Source: Clostridium sp. (GTDB taxonomy: Bacteria > Bacillota > Clostridia > Clostridiales > Clostridiaceae). From it: a stretch of 64,000 nucleotides of DNA. A program made the position numbers and the translations under genes. The notes beneath the pieces were generated by a model that worked only from the letters and a program-made list of their open reading frames with translations, was not told where the DNA came from and searched no databases. The DNA lies in NCBI GenBank assembly GCA_029851835.1, contig JARKVD010000028.1, forward strand, positions 1 to 64,000. Reading direction: 5' to 3'. Position 1 is the stretch's first letter. The number at the start of each line of letters is the position of its first letter. Below, in pieces: positions 61,974 through 64,000 of this stretch.

Positions 61974-62879
61974 ATGAGTACTTTTAGCACGATATTATTT
62001 GCAACTGTTGTAATGATGGCATATTTTATTGAGGGAATGATAGGTTTTGGAGGAACTATTATTGCACTTCCTTTAGCTTCACAAATAGCTGGGATTAGGT
62101 TAGCTGTACCAGTACTTACTATAGTTGTATTTTTAGCATCAGTTGTGATTGCCATTAGAGATTTTAAATATTTAGATAAGAAGGAATTTTTAAAGATATC
62201 ATTACTAATGATTTTAGGATTGCCCATTGGAACATGGCTATTTTCTGCATTGCCAGAAAGACCACTTAAACTTTCTTTAGGTGCGTTTATGATTGTTATT
62301 GCAGTAAAAGGGTTGTTAAGTACATATAGGGAAAAGAAAAATCAAGAATCCCGTCAGGTAGATCTGAATGAAACCATCTCTTTGAAGGAAGAGAGTCTAG
62401 CTGATGAAATAGGAGACAGTATAGCCGAATCTAGTGCTATATCAGATAGTACTTCAAATAATACTAATGAAGGTATTTCCAGTGAAGAGAATAATAAAGA
62501 TGAAAAGAAAAATAAAGATGAAAAGAAAAATAGTGGGTTATCCAATTTAACTATTTTCGCTGGTGGTATTGTTCATGGTGCATTTAGTTGTGGAGGTCCT
62601 TTTGTTGTAGTGTATGCTACTAATAACATTAAAGGTAAAAGCAGCTTTAGGGCAACTCTATGTACATTATGGGCTCTTTTAAATGCAATCATGATAGGAA
62701 TAAAAACATTTAATGGGGAAATCACTAAAGAAGTAATAAGTCTAAGTGCAATTACTATGCCTTTTGTTATTGTGGCAATAATCGTGAGTAATATAGCTCA
62801 TAAGAAGTTGAAAGGTGATAGTTTTACTACTTTTGTGTATATAGCCTTATTTGTTTCAGGAATATTGATGACCCTTTAA
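61974..62879 (+). CDS. TSUP/TauE/SafE-family exporter
   Basis: This 301-aa membrane protein has about eight helices and the TauE/SafE N-terminal IEGMIGFGGTIIALPLASQ motif, repeated in the C-terminal half as AGGIVHGAFSCGGPFVVVYA. The family moves organosulfonates, sulfite or sulfate across the membrane. A central cytoplasmic insert (about 122-182) is Ser/Glu/Asp-rich and ends in a tandem KNKDEKKNKDEKK repeat. It sits 26 bp before a sulfite/nitrite reductase gene, which supports a sulfur role. Confidence 0.88.
   Translation: MSTFSTILFATVVMMAYFIEGMIGFGGTIIALPLASQIAGIRLAVPVLTIVVFLASVVIAIRDFKYLDKKEFLKISLLMILGLPIGTWLFSALPERPLKLSLGAFMIVIAVKGLLSTYREKKNQESRQVDLNETISLKEESLADEIGDSIAESSAISDSTSNNTNEGISSEENNKDEKKNKDEKKNSGLSNLTIFAGGIVHGAFSCGGPFVVVYATNNIKGKSSFRATLCTLWALLNAIMIGIKTFNGEITKEVISLSAITMPFVIVAIIVSNIAHKKLKGDSFTTFVYIALFVSGILMTL
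62495..62532 (+). repeat. In-frame tandem 18-bp repeat within the TSUP gene
   Basis: Two copies of AATAAAGATGAAAAGAAA stand in tandem and encode NKDEKK twice, a likely slipped-strand expansion. Confidence 0.7.
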
Positions 62880-62905
62880 ATTAAAAATATTTATGAGGTG
62901 ATTAA

Positions 62906-64000
62906 ATGGATACTGTTAAATTAAAAGAAGTTTTATATGGTGAAATTGAAGATTTTAGAAAAATAGGTCATGAATTTGTAAATGGTGAAATGAAAATGAT
63001 GGATTTTAAACATCATTCAGGAGGATTTGGCATCTATGCTCATAGAGCAGGTAAAGAGTTTATGATTAGATTAAGAATTCCTTCAGGGAAAACAGACCTT
63101 AAGGAATTAAAAAAAGTATATGAATTTGCTAAAAAATACAATTTACCGAAGATTCACTTTACTACAAGACAGGCAATTCAGCTTCATGGATTATCTATAG
63201 ATCAGGTATGCGATTTAATGAAGGAAGCTTTAGATGTTGATATATATACTAGAGGAGCAGGAGGGAATTTTCCAAGAAATGTAGCCCTTTCACCTTTAGC
63301 AGGTGTAAATCCACAGGAAGCTTTTGATCCAACCCCATATGCTCTTGCCGTTGGAAATTACTTTTTAGAGAGAATTTATACATATCATTTGCCAAGAAAG
63401 TTAAAGGTATCATTTTCTAGTAGTGAAAATGATGGAGGTCATTGCACCATTCAAGATTTAGGTTTTTTAGCTGTAAATAAGGATGGTAAGAGGTATTTCC
63501 AGGTTTATCTAGGGGGCGGTTTAGGACAAAATCCAAGATTAGCTGTGAAGTATCCTGAATTAATTGAACCTGAAAAAGTACTGTATTATGTTGAAGCTAT
63601 GGTAAAGTTCTTTATGGCTGAAGGGGATTATGAAAAAAGAAGTAAAGCTAGAGTTAGATATATATTAGAACGAATGGGGGAAGAAAGATTTATAAGTGAA
63701 TACAGAAAATATGTTGAAAAAGAGCTTGAAAATGGTGACATGGATATATATCCAGAAGAAATCAACTATGAGAAGCCAGGTAAAATCACTGATATTCAAT
63801 CTTCAAGGTTATATCATCAGAAGCAGCAAGGATTATATAGTGTGTACTTACATCCGACAGGTGGTCAACTATCTATAGAAGACTTGAATGAGCTTATAGA
63901 AACGCTTGAAGAAATACCAGGAGCTGATATAAGACTTGCTATGACTGAAGGGCTTTATATTAGAAATTTAAATGGAGACGAAGCAGCTAAGGTGTTAAGT
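62906..64000 (+). CDS. Sulfite/nitrite reductase (partial, 3' end beyond the window)
   Basis: An ORF starting with ATG 62906 runs without a stop to the window edge (365 codons). HSGGFGIYAHRAGKEFMIRL and the NLPKIHFTTRQAIQLHGL segment match ferredoxin-like half-domains of siroheme sulfite/nitrite reductases, as does RGAGGNFPRNVALSPLAG with the following TPYALAVGNYF. The Fe-S cluster cysteines expected in the C-terminal half lie mostly beyond the window. It follows the TSUP exporter by 26 bp with GAGGTG as ribosome site, suggesting assimilatory sulfite handling. Confidence 0.85.
   Translation, partial: MDTVKLKEVLYGEIEDFRKIGHEFVNGEMKMMDFKHHSGGFGIYAHRAGKEFMIRLRIPSGKTDLKELKKVYEFAKKYNLPKIHFTTRQAIQLHGLSIDQVCDLMKEALDVDIYTRGAGGNFPRNVALSPLAGVNPQEAFDPTPYALAVGNYFLERIYTYHLPRKLKVSFSSSENDGGHCTIQDLGFLAVNKDGKRYFQVYLGGGLGQNPRLAVKYPELIEPEKVLYYVEAMVKFFMAEGDYEKRSKARVRYILERMGEERFISEYRKYVEKELENGDMDIYPEEINYEKPGKITDIQSSRLYHQKQQGLYSVYLHPTGGQLSIEDLNELIETLEEIPGADIRLAMTEGLYIRNLNGDEAAKVLS

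Noticed and set aside
63696..63878. Small plus-strand ORF inside the reductase gene
   Set aside because: It is a shifted-frame shadow of the long partial reductase ORF starting at 62906.
1..64000. tRNA, rRNA, prophage, CRISPR-Cas or defence islands
   Set aside because: No signature sequences or gene sets for any of these were seen by reading; a tRNAscan/Infernal run would settle small RNAs.

Overview
The window is AT-rich, with TTG/GTG starts and strong GGAGG-type ribosome binding sites. It carries Firmicute-type T-box, guanine-riboswitch and intrinsic-terminator regulation, an orphan multi-PAS histidine kinase of the sporulation-kinase type, and a mixture of ECF S components, CarD, Nfo and SbcCD. 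Together these point to a Clostridium sensu stricto chromosome. No rRNA, tRNA, CRISPR array or prophage was seen.

Region 1 (345-17273) is a dense sugar-acid catabolic district. A minus-strand operon encodes a Zn-dependent hexonate dehydrogenase, UxuA, UxuB and a nickel-pincer LarA-family racemase/epimerase. It faces a plus-strand FCD GntR regulator and a GntP permease. Copies of a 12-bp palindrome (type CTGATATATTAG / TTAATATATTAA) occur in both control regions. Two more FCD GntR genes follow, each next to an IlvD/Edd-type aldonate dehydratase. One dehydratase is coupled to a KduD-like SDR, the other to a DapA-type 2-keto-3-deoxy-acid aldolase. All predicted routes converge on KDG-like intermediates. 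The LarA homologue fits a D-gluconate/D-mannonate 2-epimerase that would send imported gluconate into UxuA. Inside this district lie a DUF3842 gene and an ECF S-component/P-loop kinase operon whose start sits directly behind an intrinsic terminator, suggesting an attenuator or unrecognised riboswitch. The district ends with a decayed IS1182-type transposase.

Region 2 (17946-20687, minus) is a YtrA-type GntR/ABC transporter/DUF4097-like lipoprotein operon, a cell-envelope stress type of locus. Region 3 (21005-32362) holds an orphan PAS/GAF histidine kinase, a guanine-riboswitch-controlled pbuX-xpt operon, a small alarmone synthetase, a sirtuin, a CarD regulator behind a leader terminator, and a polar amino-acid ABC importer. 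Region 4 (32787-42562) has yhdT-panF, sbcD-sbcC and a T-box-controlled glnS.

Region 5 (42648-52321) is mixed: a DUF4474 protein, a CapA-like protein, a METTL25-like methyltransferase, a HAD phosphatase, Nfo, an ECF S component, a DEDD exonuclease, a DUF434 protein and a cold-shock protein. Region 6 (52717-56305) is a phosphonate/phosphite importer phnD-phnC-phnE-phnE. Region 7 (56532-64000) has a VOC protein, a DmpA-type peptidase, a 5'-nucleotidase, a nitroreductase, a cyclase-family hydrolase, a TSUP exporter and the start of a sulfite/nitrite reductase cut by the window edge.

An interspersed intergenic repeat family with a core of about 55-60 bp recurs at least six to eight times between 17.8 and 51.6 kb and explains several false N-terminal ORF extensions.
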